A DNA stretch of 41,475 nt from an uncultured Bacteroidota bacterium (GTDB taxonomy: Bacteria > Bacteroidota > Bacteroidia > Chitinophagales > Chitinophagaceae). The stretch covers positions 1-41,475 of the forward strand of contig CAIVEH010000041.1 of assembly GCA_903904855.1 (NCBI GenBank). Reading direction: 5' to 3'. A program made the translations under genes and the position numbers. The notes under the pieces are model-generated. The model was given only the letters and a program-made list of their open reading frames with translations. It was not told where the DNA came from and made no database searches. Below, piece by piece: positions 18,459 through 27,263 of this stretch (position 1 is the stretch's first letter; each line of letters opens with the position of its first letter).

Positions 18459-18690
18459 TATTATTATTATGTTCGGGGCAATATTCTTTCATTAATTTTG
18501 AGACCACTAATCAACGCTCATCTTTTATTATGACAAATCCCCCATTTCTTAAAAAAGGTTCAGTAGTCGGAATTACCTCCATCGGGTTATGTTTCAACAG
18601 ACAGGGTTGCATATGCAGTAACTGTGCTTGAGCGTTGGGGTTTCAGTGTGAATAAAGGTAAAACGATAAGTACAGAGTATCATTACATTT
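18459..18690 (+). pseudogene. Decayed duplicate of the ldcA promoter and 5' end
   Basis: About 232 bp nearly repeat 19608-19840, including the upstream region with the -7-like TAATTTTG, the start codon (18530) and roughly the first 50 codons of the LD-carboxypeptidase gene. The offset is 1149 bp. This copy lacks 2 bp at about codon 16 (ACCTCC instead of ACCTGTCC), which shifts the frame to a stop at ~18629. It has several more substitutions and ends abruptly before the zeta-like locus. It cannot make a functional protein. Confidence 0.92.
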
Positions 18691-18740
18691 TCTCTTACCA
18701 GCTCCCGTGAAACTACGAGCTTCAGAATAATCTTTTTTCG

Positions 18741-18748
18741 TAAATTTG
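18741..18748 (+). promoter_or_regulatory. -7 box of the small-protein/zeta locus
   Basis: TAAATTTG matches TAnnTTTG and ends only 4 nt before the ATG at 18753, so the message may be leaderless. No exact TTG occurs at the -33 position; TTC at 18721 is the nearest. Confidence 0.5.
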
Positions 18749-18752
18749 CATT

Positions 18753-18914
18753 ATGAAGAAATCTTCAAGTACCGAACAACGTGTCGCTAAGATTCTGGAT
18801 GGTATGAGGGCTGCTATGCCAGAAATTAAGCGGCAGATAGCCGTTTACGAAAAAAGCATCCGGAGTAAAAAAAGCACCACCACACATGTGACAACATTAA
18901 TTAGTAATGTCTGA
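18753..18914 (+). CDS. Small basic protein, putative antitoxin partner of the zeta-like kinase
   Basis: A 53-residue ORF starting MKKSSSTEQRVAKILDGMRA. It is Lys/Arg-rich and helical in the middle (MPEIKRQIAVYEKSIRSKK), with a Thr-rich end. It overlaps the start of the zeta-like gene by 8 nt (ATG at 18907 inside its final codons), the tight translational coupling typical of toxin-antitoxin pairs. A -7 box lies just ahead. I do not recognise a named antitoxin family, so the role rests on position only. Confidence 0.65.
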   Translation: MKKSSSTEQRVAKILDGMRAAMPEIKRQIAVYEKSIRSKKSTTTHVTTLISNV

Positions 18915-19509
18915 ACCTGTTCTTTTAATCGTGGCGGGATGTAATGGTTCAGGGAAATCTTCCTTTTCCAAATCATTGGTACCACCTGGTTTTCTCCCAT
19001 TCGATTATGATTACCACTACTTAAAATTGTACGACACATTATTTGATTCATCAGTTCGCGAAACCATAGCACATAACCTGGCCTTTGACGAACTCGAAAA
19101 TCAAATTAACCGGGCTATTATTAGTATGGAAAATTTTTGTTACGAAACAAACTTCAATTCTACACCCTTGCATTGGCCTGATCATTTCAAGAAAAGAGGG
19201 TATAAGCTGCACCTTATATATTTGTGTCTGAATTCTATTGAAGAGGCAAAGCGCAGGGTAGCCAAAAGGGTAAAAAACGGTGGCCATTATGTATCTGAAA
19301 GTGAAATTAAGAAAAGATATTACGAGTGCTTTGCAAATTTAAATTTCAACTAATTTGATGTTGTTGATTTATTTGATAGATCTGGTTATAGCAAAGAACC
19401 GGAGTACCTATTCTCGATTGAGGAAGGTATTGTAATATCTAAAATAAAACTTCCCGATTACCTTCTGCAATTGATACCAGATATTGCGTCAAGAATTAGT
19501 TCTGTTTAA
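18907..19509 (+). pseudogene. Zeta-toxin-like P-loop kinase with an in-frame stop
   Basis: The reading frame starts MSEPVLLIVAGCNGSGKSSFS, with Walker A GCNGSGKS. It continues with features of small zeta-like kinases: FDYDYHY, ENFCYETNFNSTPLHW, LIYLCLNSIEEAKRRVAKRVKNGGHYVSE split over ~100-133. It stops at TAA at 19351-19353 after 148 residues. The same frame then stays open for 51 more codons (FDVVDLFDRSGYSKEPEYLFS...) to TAA at 19507. That extension fits the expected C-terminus, for a total of about 200 codons. So a single nonsense change has cut the protein. The first part could still be made, but is probably inactive. Zeta toxins phosphorylate UDP-amino sugars; smaller relatives have unknown targets. 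Confidence 0.8.
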
Positions 19510-19607
19510 ATTAATCAATAGGACCGAAGTGAAATCAGACAAAATATTAACTCAGGAAATAAATTCCAAAGGTTCCAGTGAATTTCAGGAAAATGCAGAA
19601 TCCCAAT

Positions 19608-19840
19608 GATTATTATTATGTCCTGCGAAATATTCTTTCATTAATTTTGAGACCACTAATCAACGCTCATCTTTTATTATGACAAATCCCCCATTTCTTA
19701 AAAAAGGTTCAGTAGTCGGAATTACCTGTCCATCGGGTTATGTTTCAGCAGACAGGGTTGCATATGCGGTAATGGTGCTGGAGCGTTGGGGTTTCAGGGT
19801 GAAGAAAGGTAAAACGATAGGCTCAGAGCATCATTACTTT
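19608..19840 (+). repeat. Intact copy of the ldcA 5' duplication
   Basis: This is the partner of 18459-18690 and includes the likely ldcA promoter (-7-like TAATTTTG around 19642-19649), the leader and the first ~54 codons. The two copies flank the small-protein/zeta-like locus as direct repeats. Confidence 0.9.
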
Positions 19841-20593
19841 TCAGGAACTGATACCGAACGCCTTGCCGACCTTCAGGAGATGATAGATGACCCTGAAGTG
19901 GAAGCAATAATTATGGGCAGGGGAGGGTATGGTATGAGCAGAATCATAGATGATCTTGATTTTAAAACCTTCGTTGAGAAACCAAAATGGGTGTGTGGCT
20001 TCAGTGATATTACCGTATTACATAGCCACCTGGAGTCCCGGTTTCTTATCCCTTCACTGCACAGCCCCATGTGTGGCGCATTCAAGCCGGAAACGGAACA
20101 TGAAGGCTACCTGCATACATTTTATGCAGCGCTTACCGGCGAGTCTATTTTGTATCATATCAATTATACGAAGTTCAACAGGCATGGTATTGCTGAAGCC
20201 CCGCTCACAGGTGGTAATCTCTCTCTGCTCACCCACCTGATGGGTTCGGCATCGGAAGTAAATACCGAAGAAAAAATATTGTTCCTTGAAGATATAGGTG
20301 AGCATTTGTACAAGATAGACCGTATGTTATTGACCCTGAAAAGGGCTGGAAAGTTTGATCATCTGAAGGGTTTGATACTGGGTGGGTTTACTGAAATGGA
20401 GGACACCGAACGGCCTTTCGGGCAAACAATAGAGGAGATAATATGGGACAAGGTTAAGGAATATGATTATCCGGTTTGCTTCCATTTTCCTTGCGGGCAC
20501 CAGGATATAAATTATACATTGACCTTAGGGGCAACACATAAACTGGCTGTGTCGGATAATGGGGTTATCCTGGAACTGAAGCGTAAGTTATAA
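19679..20593 (+). CDS. ldcA: LD-carboxypeptidase, peptidase family S66
   Basis: A 304-residue cytoplasmic enzyme that trims the terminal D-Ala from muropeptide tetrapeptides during peptidoglycan recycling. The S66 features are present: GRGGYGMSR (~80-88), the nucleophile motif GFSDIT with Ser109, the catalytic Glu region (FLEDIGEHLYKIDRM) and the His motif near the end (FPCGHQDINY). Length is typical. The promoter and 5' end are duplicated upstream, beyond the zeta-like locus. The 3' end overlaps the convergent rhodanese gene by 6 bp. Confidence 0.95.
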   Translation: MTNPPFLKKGSVVGITCPSGYVSADRVAYAVMVLERWGFRVKKGKTIGSEHHYFSGTDTERLADLQEMIDDPEVEAIIMGRGGYGMSRIIDDLDFKTFVEKPKWVCGFSDITVLHSHLESRFLIPSLHSPMCGAFKPETEHEGYLHTFYAALTGESILYHINYTKFNRHGIAEAPLTGGNLSLLTHLMGSASEVNTEEKILFLEDIGEHLYKIDRMLLTLKRAGKFDHLKGLILGGFTEMEDTERPFGQTIEEIIWDKVKEYDYPVCFHFPCGHQDINYTLTLGATHKLAVSDNGVILELKRKL

Positions 20594-20881
20594 TGCCTCT
20601 TTCCAGGCTTTCATTCCGCCTGCCAGGTTAAACAGGTTTTGAAAGCCTGAAGCTTCCAGTCGTTGAATGGCTATTACACTTCTTATTCCCTTTTCGCAAT
20701 AAAGTACTACTTCTTTATCAGCAGGAAGTTTATGGTCATGTGAAAAAAGTTCACCCATAGGGATATGGGTGCCACCTATATTAAAATGTTCCCGCTCCCA
20801 GTCTTCCCGGATATCTATAAGTATGAAATCCTTCCCGTTATCGGTCCATTGTTTGAGTTCGTGAGGTGAGATCTGGTTCAT
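20588..20881 (-). CDS. Single-domain rhodanese-like protein
   Basis: A 97-residue rhodanese domain. It has the usual LIDIREDWEREHFNIGG entry and the active-site loop CEKGIRS with Cys62 after VVLY, followed by LAGGMKAWKE. Such stand-alone proteins carry sulfane sulfur as a persulfide; the partner is unknown. It is convergent with ldcA (6-bp overlap). It starts 30 nt after the stop of the TMEM175-like gene on the same strand, so the two could be cotranscribed. Confidence 0.94.
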   Translation of the reverse strand: MNQISPHELKQWTDNGKDFILIDIREDWEREHFNIGGTHIPMGELFSHDHKLPADKEVVLYCEKGIRSVIAIQRLEASGFQNLFNLAGGMKAWKEAL

Positions 20882-20911
20882 CTGTGTTTGTGGAATTAAG
20901 GATTACACTTC

Positions 20912-21562
20912 CTACTTATTGGTCTCAATAACCTTTTCTGCCAGCGCTTCATCGTCAATGCCATCGGGTATAAAGAACAATAAAGGCCATACTGTAAAGC
21001 AGGCATATGCGGCATAAATAGACAAGAAAGAAGCCGGAATGGAAAGCAGGTATGCTGCCATGCCAAAATAATTTTTCAGTATTGCTCTCTTGTTTATTTT
21101 TTCCAGTGTCTTATTAAGTTGTTTTTCCTCTCCAATATTCATCAATCCATGCCTTAGTGCATACCGTCTGAGCAGCATAAAAGCAAAAGACGCCATGAAT
21201 AAAACAATACCATAAATGGCTGATGAATATATAAGCAAAGGGGCTTCACCGAGTAAGTCTGCGGTGAAGGGGATGAGGCTGAGCCAGAATAATAAATGCA
21301 GGTTGAGCCACAGAAATTTTTCGTCTGCCCTTTGTATCATATGGAAAAGGTGGTGGTGGTTCAGCCAGATGATACCCATAACTGTAAAACTGAAAAAATA
21401 AGAGATCAACTGCGGGACCAAAACCAGCAATTCTTTCAGTTCCTTTTTGTTGGTCATATGCGACAGTGTATCTGATATCTTGATATCAAATATCATTATC
21501 GTCATGACAATAGATATTACACAGTCGCTGAAAGCTTCTACTCTGTTTGTTGAAATGTTCAT
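20912..21562 (-). CDS. TMEM175-family (DUF1211) membrane protein, probable potassium channel
   Basis: A 216-residue protein with six hydrophobic segments. The first helix carries the family signature R-x-E-A-F-S-D (RVEAFSDCVISIVMTIM), including the FSD motif. Typical later elements are WLNHHHLFHMI and LFWLSLIPF. Bacterial TMEM175 proteins are tetrameric K+-selective channels with one repeat per subunit, unlike the two-repeat lysosomal channel. A long loop with GEEKQLNKTLEKINKRA lies before the last helices. Assignment to the family is firm; ion specificity is inferred. Confidence 0.93.
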   Translation of the reverse strand: MNISTNRVEAFSDCVISIVMTIMIFDIKISDTLSHMTNKKELKELLVLVPQLISYFFSFTVMGIIWLNHHHLFHMIQRADEKFLWLNLHLLFWLSLIPFTADLLGEAPLLIYSSAIYGIVLFMASFAFMLLRRYALRHGLMNIGEEKQLNKTLEKINKRAILKNYFGMAAYLLSIPASFLSIYAAYACFTVWPLLFFIPDGIDDEALAEKVIETNK

Positions 21563-21652
21563 GAAATTGCTGAATAGTTGAACAATTGTAAAAGTACAAT
21601 ATCAGTAACTATTGTAGCCGAAACATTAAGGAATTAAAATTGAATATTGCAG

Positions 21653-21674
21653 AAGCCCCTTTAGGGGGTTGGGG
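21653..21674 (-). repeat. Stop-associated CCCC/GGGG element, copy 2
   Basis: In the sense of obg the sequence ATACCCCAACCCCCTAAAGGGGCTT encodes the last residues (TPTP), supplies the TAA and then folds as CCCCCTAAAGGGG. It resembles copies at 9378, 31299 and 33062. Confidence 0.7.
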
Positions 21675-22662
21675 TATTCAGTGCTGTCCAGAGCATATCT
21701 TTTAATTCTACAATTCCCAGATTGGCCATTGACGAGATAAAGATATGAGGCACATTTTCAGGCAGTGTTTCTGCTATTGCCTCCTTCAGTTCGTCGTCCA
21801 GCATGTCACTTTTGCTTATTGCAAGGATGAATTTTTTATGCAATAATTCAGGATTGTATTGTTCCAGTTCGTTTACCAGAATTTCAAATTCCCTGGCATG
21901 GTCATTGCAGTCGGCAGGAATAAGGAACAGCAATACTGAGTTGCGTTCGATATGCCGGAGAAAACGGTGGCCTAACCCTTTGCCTTCCGCAGCACCCTCA
22001 ATAATACCCGGCAAGTCGGCCATACAGAACGATTTATTATCGCGGTAGGATACGATGCCTAATTGCGGAACAAGCGTTGTAAATGCGTAATTGGCTATTT
22101 TAGGTTTAGCGGCACTCACCACCGACAGTAGCGTCGATTTGCCGGCATTTGGGAAGCCAACGAGGCCCACATCAGCAAGTATTTTAAGTTCCAGTTGCTT
22201 CCAGCCTTCCGAACCCATTTCGCCGGGCTGAGCATAGTCGGGAGTCTGGTTGGTAGCGGTTGCAAAATTGGCATTACCCAAGCCGCCCCTACCTCCTTTT
22301 ACCCATATTTTTTGCTGGCCGTCTTCCAGTATCTCAGCTTCTATCTCACCAGTTTCTTCATCCCTTGCTACAGTACCCAGTGGCACTTCAATAATTATAT
22401 CAGCCCCATCGTGACCGGTAGAATTGTTTTTCATGCCGTTTTCACCATCCTTGGCCAAAACATTTTTGTAATAGCGCATATGGAGCAAAGTCCATAACTG
22501 GGAGTTACCTCTTAGTATTATATGTCCCCCCCTGCCACCGTTGCCGCCATCCGGACCGGCCATAGAATCAAACTTATTGCGCTCAAAATGCGAGCTTCCG
22601 GCGCCTCCTTTACCGGAGCGGCAGAATATTCTTATATGGTCAACGAAATTGCCTCTCTCCAC
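21661..22662 (-). CDS. obg: GTPase Obg/CgtA
   Basis: A 333-residue ribosome-assembly and stress-related GTPase. It has the glycine-rich Obg fold ([20 protein letters not shown]..., [13 protein letters not shown]), then the G domain with G1 [10 protein letters not shown]3 [16 protein letters not shown] and G4 SKSD. It has no long C-terminal OCT domain, which is common in Bacteroidota. The start is GTG at 22662. Its G is also the last base of the adk stop (TAGTG), so the two genes are translationally coupled. The C-terminus is encoded inside a CCCC/GGGG element. Confidence 0.96.
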   Translation of the reverse strand: MERGNFVDHIRIFCRSGKGGAGSSHFERNKFDSMAGPDGGNGGRGGHIILRGNSQLWTLLHMRYYKNVLAKDGENGMKNNSTGHDGADIIIEVPLGTVARDEETGEIEAEILEDGQQKIWVKGGRGGLGNANFATATNQTPDYAQPGEMGSEGWKQLELKILADVGLVGFPNAGKSTLLSVVSAAKPKIANYAFTTLVPQLGIVSYRDNKSFCMADLPGIIEGAAEGKGLGHRFLRHIERNSVLLFLIPADCNDHAREFEILVNELEQYNPELLHKKFILAISKSDMLDDELKEAIAETLPENVPHIFISSMANLGIVELKDMLWTALNTPTP

Positions 22663-23246
22663 TAGGTTACGGGTAGTAAATACTTGTTAATATGCTTTGT
22701 AAGTGTTTTGAATGTATCTTCAACAGAATGGTCGCCTGTTACTTTTTCCAGCTTACCATGTTCGTGGTAATAGCTGGCAACCGGTTGCGTTTTGGCGTTA
22801 TATTCTTTTATGCGTTTGGTAATTATCTCTTCATTATCATCGCTGCGGCCCGACGTTTCGCCGCGTCCCAGCAATCTTTTGATAAGGTTGGGTTCAGGAA
22901 CATCGAGCATCAGTACCAGGTGAATTTTTGTGTTTTTAAAATCCAGAAGTTTATCCAATGCCTCTGCCTGCGGTCTTGTGCGCGGAAAGCCATCAAATAT
23001 GAAACCCCGTGAATGAGGGCTCTCATCAATTCTGCCACTGATCATTCCGATTACTACCTCATCCGGAACAAGCATTCCCTGGTCCATATACTTTTTTGCT
23101 TCAGTTCCCAACGGTGTCTGCCTGCTTACTTCATTGCGTAGCAGGTCGCCGGTAGAAATGTGTTCTAATTTGTAGGTCGAAACTATCTTTTCGGATTGTG
23201 TGCCTTTGCCGCTTCCCGGAGGGCCGAATAACACTAAATTAAACAT
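22662..23246 (-). CDS. adk: Adenylate kinase
   Basis: A 194-residue enzyme interconverting ATP + AMP with 2 ADP. It has the P-loop [13 protein letters not shown]-site features ([22 protein letters not shown]) and a short lid ([14 protein letters not shown]) with no zinc Cys set, the short-lid type usual in Bacteroidota. It is the first gene of an adk-obg pair. A -7 box TATTTTTG (minus strand, 23269-23276) lies 22 nt before the ATG. Confidence 0.97.
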   Translation of the reverse strand: MFNLVLFGPPGSGKGTQSEKIVSTYKLEHISTGDLLRNEVSRQTPLGTEAKKYMDQGMLVPDEVVIGMISGRIDESPHSRGFIFDGFPRTRPQAEALDKLLDFKNTKIHLVLMLDVPEPNLIKRLLGRGETSGRSDDNEEIITKRIKEYNAKTQPVASYYHEHGKLEKVTGDHSVEDTFKTLTKHINKYLLPVT

Positions 23247-23366
23247 GTATAAACTCTTTTTTACTGTGCAAAAATAACCATACTTACGTAATAGAAAGAA
23301 ACTATTTAATTGCTTTATGATTATTACAACAGTTTTTTGGGAGGGAATAGGGCAGTTTATGGTAAA

Positions 23367-23993
23367 CTAATCATAATTTTTAATACTCTTTTTCGGAAGA
23401 TCGCTAATCTTACTGAAAAGTAATTCCTTTGAACCCTCATTGAGTAATTGGAAACTTCCGGATTTTAATCCATCTAGTTTTAGTGCACCAATGGCATATC
23501 TTATCAGTCGCAAAGTTGGGAAACCAACAGCTGCGGTCATACGTCTTACCTGCCTGTTTTTACCTTCAGTAAGGGTCAGGCTTATCCATGAAGTGGGAAT
23601 ATTTTTTCGGAATCTTACGGGTGGATTTCTTTCGTCAATTTCTGGCGGATCCTGCAATTTTTTAGCAACCGCTTTTTTAGTATGCCATGGCTTGCCATCA
23701 ATGTTTATATCAACACCGTCTGATAATTTCCTGATTGCTGATTCTGTTATGTCTCCATCTACCTGAACAAGATAAGTGCGGCTATGCCCGAACTCAGGAT
23801 CAAGCATTTTATGAGTCATTGCTTTATCATCTGTCAACAGTAATAATCCTTCACTGTCATAGTCGAGCCGACCGGCCGGATAAATATTTTTATTGAGGCC
23901 GTTGAAAAAATGTGCCAGTGTTTTTTTATCACCTTCAGCAGAAAACTGTGAAAGCACATGATATGGTTTATGAAAGAGAATGTACTGAAACAT
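23367..23993 (-). CDS. RluE/RsuA-type rRNA pseudouridine synthase
   Basis: A 208-residue pseudouridine synthase without an N-terminal S4 domain. It opens directly with the catalytic domain (YILFHKPYHVLSQFS). The catalytic Asp44 is in GRLDYDSEGLLLLTDD, and TEGKNRQVRRM is the second family motif. The lack of S4 and the length best fit RluE, which modifies 23S rRNA; the exact target uridine cannot be read from sequence. Monocistronic. Confidence 0.93.
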   Translation of the reverse strand: MFQYILFHKPYHVLSQFSAEGDKKTLAHFFNGLNKNIYPAGRLDYDSEGLLLLTDDKAMTHKMLDPEFGHSRTYLVQVDGDITESAIRKLSDGVDINIDGKPWHTKKAVAKKLQDPPEIDERNPPVRFRKNIPTSWISLTLTEGKNRQVRRMTAAVGFPTLRLIRYAIGALKLDGLKSGSFQLLNEGSKELLFSKISDLPKKSIKNYD

Positions 23994-24043
23994 AAATCTG
24001 TTGTCTTTGCAAAGCCGTGCTGGTAAAGGGTTTGAGCAGGGGC

Positions 24044-24080
24044 AAAAAAAAAGTCCGGCGAGGTTGTGGGCTGCCGGACT
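24044..24080 (-). terminator. Intrinsic terminator of the bat genes
   Basis: Read on the minus strand, AGTCCGGC (complement of 24073-24080) pairs with GCCGGACT (24052-24059) and is followed by nine U. It lies ~130 nt past the batC stop and faces the right way for the batB-batC transcript. Confidence 0.8.
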
Positions 24081-24206
24081 CTATAAAGGATGGGTTAGTA
24101 AGCACAATCCTTACACAATATTAAAAAGAATTTTTACCATAAAAAAATATTTACGCAAAATTTCCCGAAGACCTAAAAAGATATAAACAACTTATCCACA
24201 ATCTTC

Positions 24207-24980
24207 TTACCAGTCCTTCTGCATCTTCACAGGCACACCTTTTTCTTTCTTCATTTTATCCTGCAGTTTTTTCTCTTCCTGCTGCAGTGCATTTAGAAGT
24301 TGTTCGGCTTGCTGTTGAGATAGTTTGCTGGGCTGTCCTTGTGGTTCCTGCTGGTCTTTATCTTTATCGTCTTTCTGATCTTTGCTGTCTTTCTGCTGCT
24401 GATCCTTATCTTTCTTATCTTTATCCTGGTCCTTCTTATCTTGTTTCTGCTGGTCTTTCTGCTGGTCTTTTTTATCTTGCTTATTCTTGTCTTTATTATC
24501 CTTGTTTTGTTGCTGATCTTTCTTGGCCATTTCCTTTGCATAAGCCAGATTGTACTTGGCATCGGGATCCTGCGGGTTTCTTCTCAGTGTTTCCTTATAA
24601 GCATTAATGGCATCATCCCATTTTTTCTGGGCCATGTAGCTGTTACCGATGTTGTAGTTGGCAGCAGCCTGTCCATTTTTATCTTTACTCATCTTGGCGG
24701 TAGCCTCCATTATTTTTCTCGATGAGTCGTACTGATGCTGCTGGTAATAAGAGTTGCCCAGGTTAAACATACCTGCAGTATTGTTAGGATCTTTTGCCAG
24801 TGCCTTGGCATAGTCGGCTGCAGCTTCTTTATACTTTTGTTGGTCGTATAGTTGGTTGCCCTGGCTTAGGTATCTGTTTATTTGTGCGCTGGCGTCTGAA
24901 CCGGCAATTAGCAGAATAAGAACCAGTAAAGCCATGCATGGCAAAACAGCATGTCTGATTCGCGGAAATATTTTAGTCAT
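24207..24980 (-). CDS. batC: BatC-like TPR protein of the aerotolerance locus
   Basis: I chose the ATG at 24980 (MTKIFPRIRHAVLP), 7 nt after the batB stop, because it gives a proper signal peptide ending near SAQ. A start at 25004 is possible and would overlap batB by 17 bp. TPR units follow (QLYDQQKYKEAAADYAKAL, then AGMFNLGNSYYQQHQYD and NYNIGNSYMAQKKWD). Next comes ~75 residues almost entirely Lys, Asp and Gln, then a short amphipathic tail. Bat proteins are envelope proteins linked to oxygen tolerance and fitness in Bacteroides and relatives; the molecular role is unresolved. Confidence 0.9.
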   Translation of the reverse strand: MTKIFPRIRHAVLPCMALLVLILLIAGSDASAQINRYLSQGNQLYDQQKYKEAAADYAKALAKDPNNTAGMFNLGNSYYQQHQYDSSRKIMEATAKMSKDKNGQAAANYNIGNSYMAQKKWDDAINAYKETLRRNPQDPDAKYNLAYAKEMAKKDQQQNKDNKDKNKQDKKDQQKDQQKQDKKDQDKDKKDKDQQQKDSKDQKDDKDKDQQEPQGQPSKLSQQQAEQLLNALQQEEKKLQDKMKKEKGVPVKMQKDW

Positions 24981-24987
24981 ATAGCCA

Positions 24988-26010
24988 TTAAGCAATAGAG
25001 CCATTTTTTATTGTTTTTGATTTTTTGCTGGTACCGGGTAACATCCACTCAATAACGAGTGCCAGAAAACCTGCCAGAAGAAAGTATTGAAAATAGCTGG
25101 TGAAGTCGGTATAAATTACTGAATCAAAATTCTTTTGTTCCATTCCATCAAGGTCGGCGACCAGTCTATTTGCCACTTCATCTGTGTTTTGAAGTAGACT
25201 GTACGTGCCATGACCGGCGGCAGCTATGGATTTCAGTTCATCTTCATTGAGTTTACTTATAACAGGGTTGCCAGTCTCATCCAGTTTCAGTGCTTTAGTG
25301 TTGGGGTCGTACAAAGTTGTTCCCTGCGGCGATCCAATTCCCACTGTATGAACTACTACGCCTGCATCAGCTGCTTCTCTGGTCTTTTCAATAGCATTTT
25401 CATCATGGTCTTCACCATCGGTAATTATGATAAGTGATTTATATTTACGTTCATTCTGGGTAAATGTTTTTAAAGACATATCTATTGCATCACCTATCAC
25501 AGTTCCCTGGGTGGGTACCATATCTGGCGATGCATTCTGAAGCATCATTTTTACGGCGCTATAATCCACAGTAAGGGGCACCTGCAGATAAGATCTGCCC
25601 GCAAATACAATCAATGCCATGCGGTCATTTTTCATCTTGTCCGTCATGCGCATAATGAGTTGTTTGGCTCGGGTAAGCCTGTCAGGTGATACATCCTGGG
25701 CCAGCATACTCTTGCTTACGTCCAGCGCTATGATAACGTCTACACCTTTTCGCTGCACTTTTTCACTTTTATCACCTATTCTCAGGTTAGCCCAGCCTAC
25801 TATAATTACCATCAGGCCGCTGGCCAGCAATATAAACCTGGTGGTATTGCGGCCCGGAATAAAGCCCAGTATCTGTTCGTTTACCAGGCGTTCGTCGCCC
25901 AGTTGCTTTAACCTTTTACTGCGCCAGTAAATAGTTAAGATGTATACCAGCACCAGCAGCGGTAGTATACCAAGGGCATATAAATAACCGATGTGTTGAA
26001 ATTGAAACAT
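24988..26010 (-). CDS. batB: BatB-like VWA-domain membrane protein
   Basis: A 340-residue protein with N-terminal membrane helices (YALGILPLLVLVYILTIYW, then FILLASGLMVIIVGWANL), a von Willebrand A domain and a final membrane helix (YFLLAGFLALVIEWML). The MIDAS is complete: DVSKSM, the Thr of GTVIGDA and ITDGEDHDE. It is followed by BatC in the usual BatB-BatC order. The usual partners BatA, BatD and MoxR are not adjacent: the upstream gene is a permease. A -7 box TAAATTTG (minus strand, 26022-26029) lies 11 nt before the ATG, with TTG at 26052-26054. Confidence 0.93.
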   Translation of the reverse strand: MFQFQHIGYLYALGILPLLVLVYILTIYWRSKRLKQLGDERLVNEQILGFIPGRNTTRFILLASGLMVIIVGWANLRIGDKSEKVQRKGVDVIIALDVSKSMLAQDVSPDRLTRAKQLIMRMTDKMKNDRMALIVFAGRSYLQVPLTVDYSAVKMMLQNASPDMVPTQGTVIGDAIDMSLKTFTQNERKYKSLIIITDGEDHDENAIEKTREAADAGVVVHTVGIGSPQGTTLYDPNTKALKLDETGNPVISKLNEDELKSIAAAGHGTYSLLQNTDEVANRLVADLDGMEQKNFDSVIYTDFTSYFQYFLLAGFLALVIEWMLPGTSKKSKTIKNGSIA

Positions 26011-26137
26011 AATATTGAACGCAAATTTAATTGGCTGAAACCTAAAGTCACCAATAAAGAAATGTGATTTTAATTTTCTTTAACAGAATAAATTCCCGGA
26101 GAAAACTAACAGCTTTTACCAATTGAGCACTGATTAC

Positions 26138-27238
26138 TTATTCTTCCTTTATCTCTTTAATTTTTATCTTGTGTTTTGGCTTTTTTTCAACTTCTTCCAC
26201 TCCGATAAGTAAACCCCATGCTTCGAGGCCTTCTACTCTTTCGCAAATCAGTTTTATGATACCCGTGATGGGAATAAATAAAAACATGCCCGATACACCC
26301 CAGAGAAACTGACCTGACATCACGGCCAGGATTGTTATGAATGGGTTCATTTTTACCCTGCCGCCAATTATCCGCGGAAACAATATGTTAGAATCCAGCA
26401 GGTGAACAATGAAAAGACCGATACCGGCTTCCATGGCAAGGTTCAGATTGCTGTTGGCCAGGGTTACAAGCACTGTAATGAGTATAGATGTGTAAATACC
26501 CAGGTAAGGAATAATGTTAAGCACAGCAGCCATGATTCCCAGCAGCAAAGCATATTGTATGCCCATTATGAGGAACATGCTGCAATTTACAATACCCACC
26601 AGTACCATTTCGATGACCAAGCCGAATACATAGGAATAGATCATGCGTTTTGTTTCGTAAATCACCTCATTTACCTTGGGCTGGTACTCAACTTTGAATA
26701 AATACAGCACAAATTTCATTAACAGCTTCCTGTAAAAAAGCATAAAAAATGTGAAGATCAGCACGAATATGGTCAGTAATAAAATGCTGGTAACGGATAC
26801 AAAAACATTACTTATAGAATGCCCGAGCGAGCCGAGAATGCCATTCAAAGATTTATCAAGGTACTCTGTTTGCTGCGTATTGTTAATATGCATTTTGTAA
26901 CGCAGCCAGTGCTGCAGGCTGTCCCCCATCTGCAGGAATCTCTTTCTCAATTGAGGAAAGTCCCCGGCAAAATTAACGATCTGTATAGCCAGAAAATAAA
27001 CAAAACTGAAGAGCAGGGTTACAAACAGCAATATGCAGATAAATGGGGAGAGGGTACGGCCTAAATGCAGCTTGGTTTCCAGAAATTTATTAAGCGGGTA
27101 AAGCAGAATACTGATAAGCAGACTAAATACCAGCGGAATAAAAATACTGCTGGCCAGGCTTAAAATCATACAAGTAAGCGCCAGCGCAATTAATGTGAGC
27201 GCAGCGCGGGCATAGAAAGGAAACTTTATTGTATCCAT
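26138..27238 (-). CDS. AI-2E family transporter
   Basis: A 366-residue polytopic membrane protein with about eight helices. It has the features of the AI-2 exporter-like superfamily: the paired N-terminal helices (LTCMILSLASSIFIPLVFSLL), a long periplasmic loop with LQHWLRYK, and the conserved C-terminal LNIIPYLGIYTSILITVLV, HLLDSNILFPRIIGGRV and GVSGMFLFIPITGI segments. The C-terminal tail is Lys/Glu-rich. Members export AI-2 or act in sodium/proton exchange, so substrate assignment is open. It has its own promoter (27264-27294). Confidence 0.93.
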   Translation of the reverse strand: MDTIKFPFYARAALTLIALALTCMILSLASSIFIPLVFSLLISILLYPLNKFLETKLHLGRTLSPFICILLFVTLLFSFVYFLAIQIVNFAGDFPQLRKRFLQMGDSLQHWLRYKMHINNTQQTEYLDKSLNGILGSLGHSISNVFVSVTSILLLTIFVLIFTFFMLFYRKLLMKFVLYLFKVEYQPKVNEVIYETKRMIYSYVFGLVIEMVLVGIVNCSMFLIMGIQYALLLGIMAAVLNIIPYLGIYTSILITVLVTLANSNLNLAMEAGIGLFIVHLLDSNILFPRIIGGRVKMNPFITILAVMSGQFLWGVSGMFLFIPITGIIKLICERVEGLEAWGLLIGVEEVEKKPKHKIKIKEIKEE

Positions 27239-27263
27239 ACTTAATTTTCTAAAAGAATTATAT

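Noticed and set aside
18365-18631. 88-codon plus-strand ORF that ends inside the ldcA duplicate
   Set aside because: Its end is the frame-shifted ldcA fragment and its beginning is unrelated non-coding sequence; a chance reading frame.
24339-24725. Leu/Ile/Phe-rich 128-codon ORF opposite batC
   Set aside because: The hydrophobic run is only the antisense of the Lys/Asp/Gln-rich low-complexity region, not a membrane protein.
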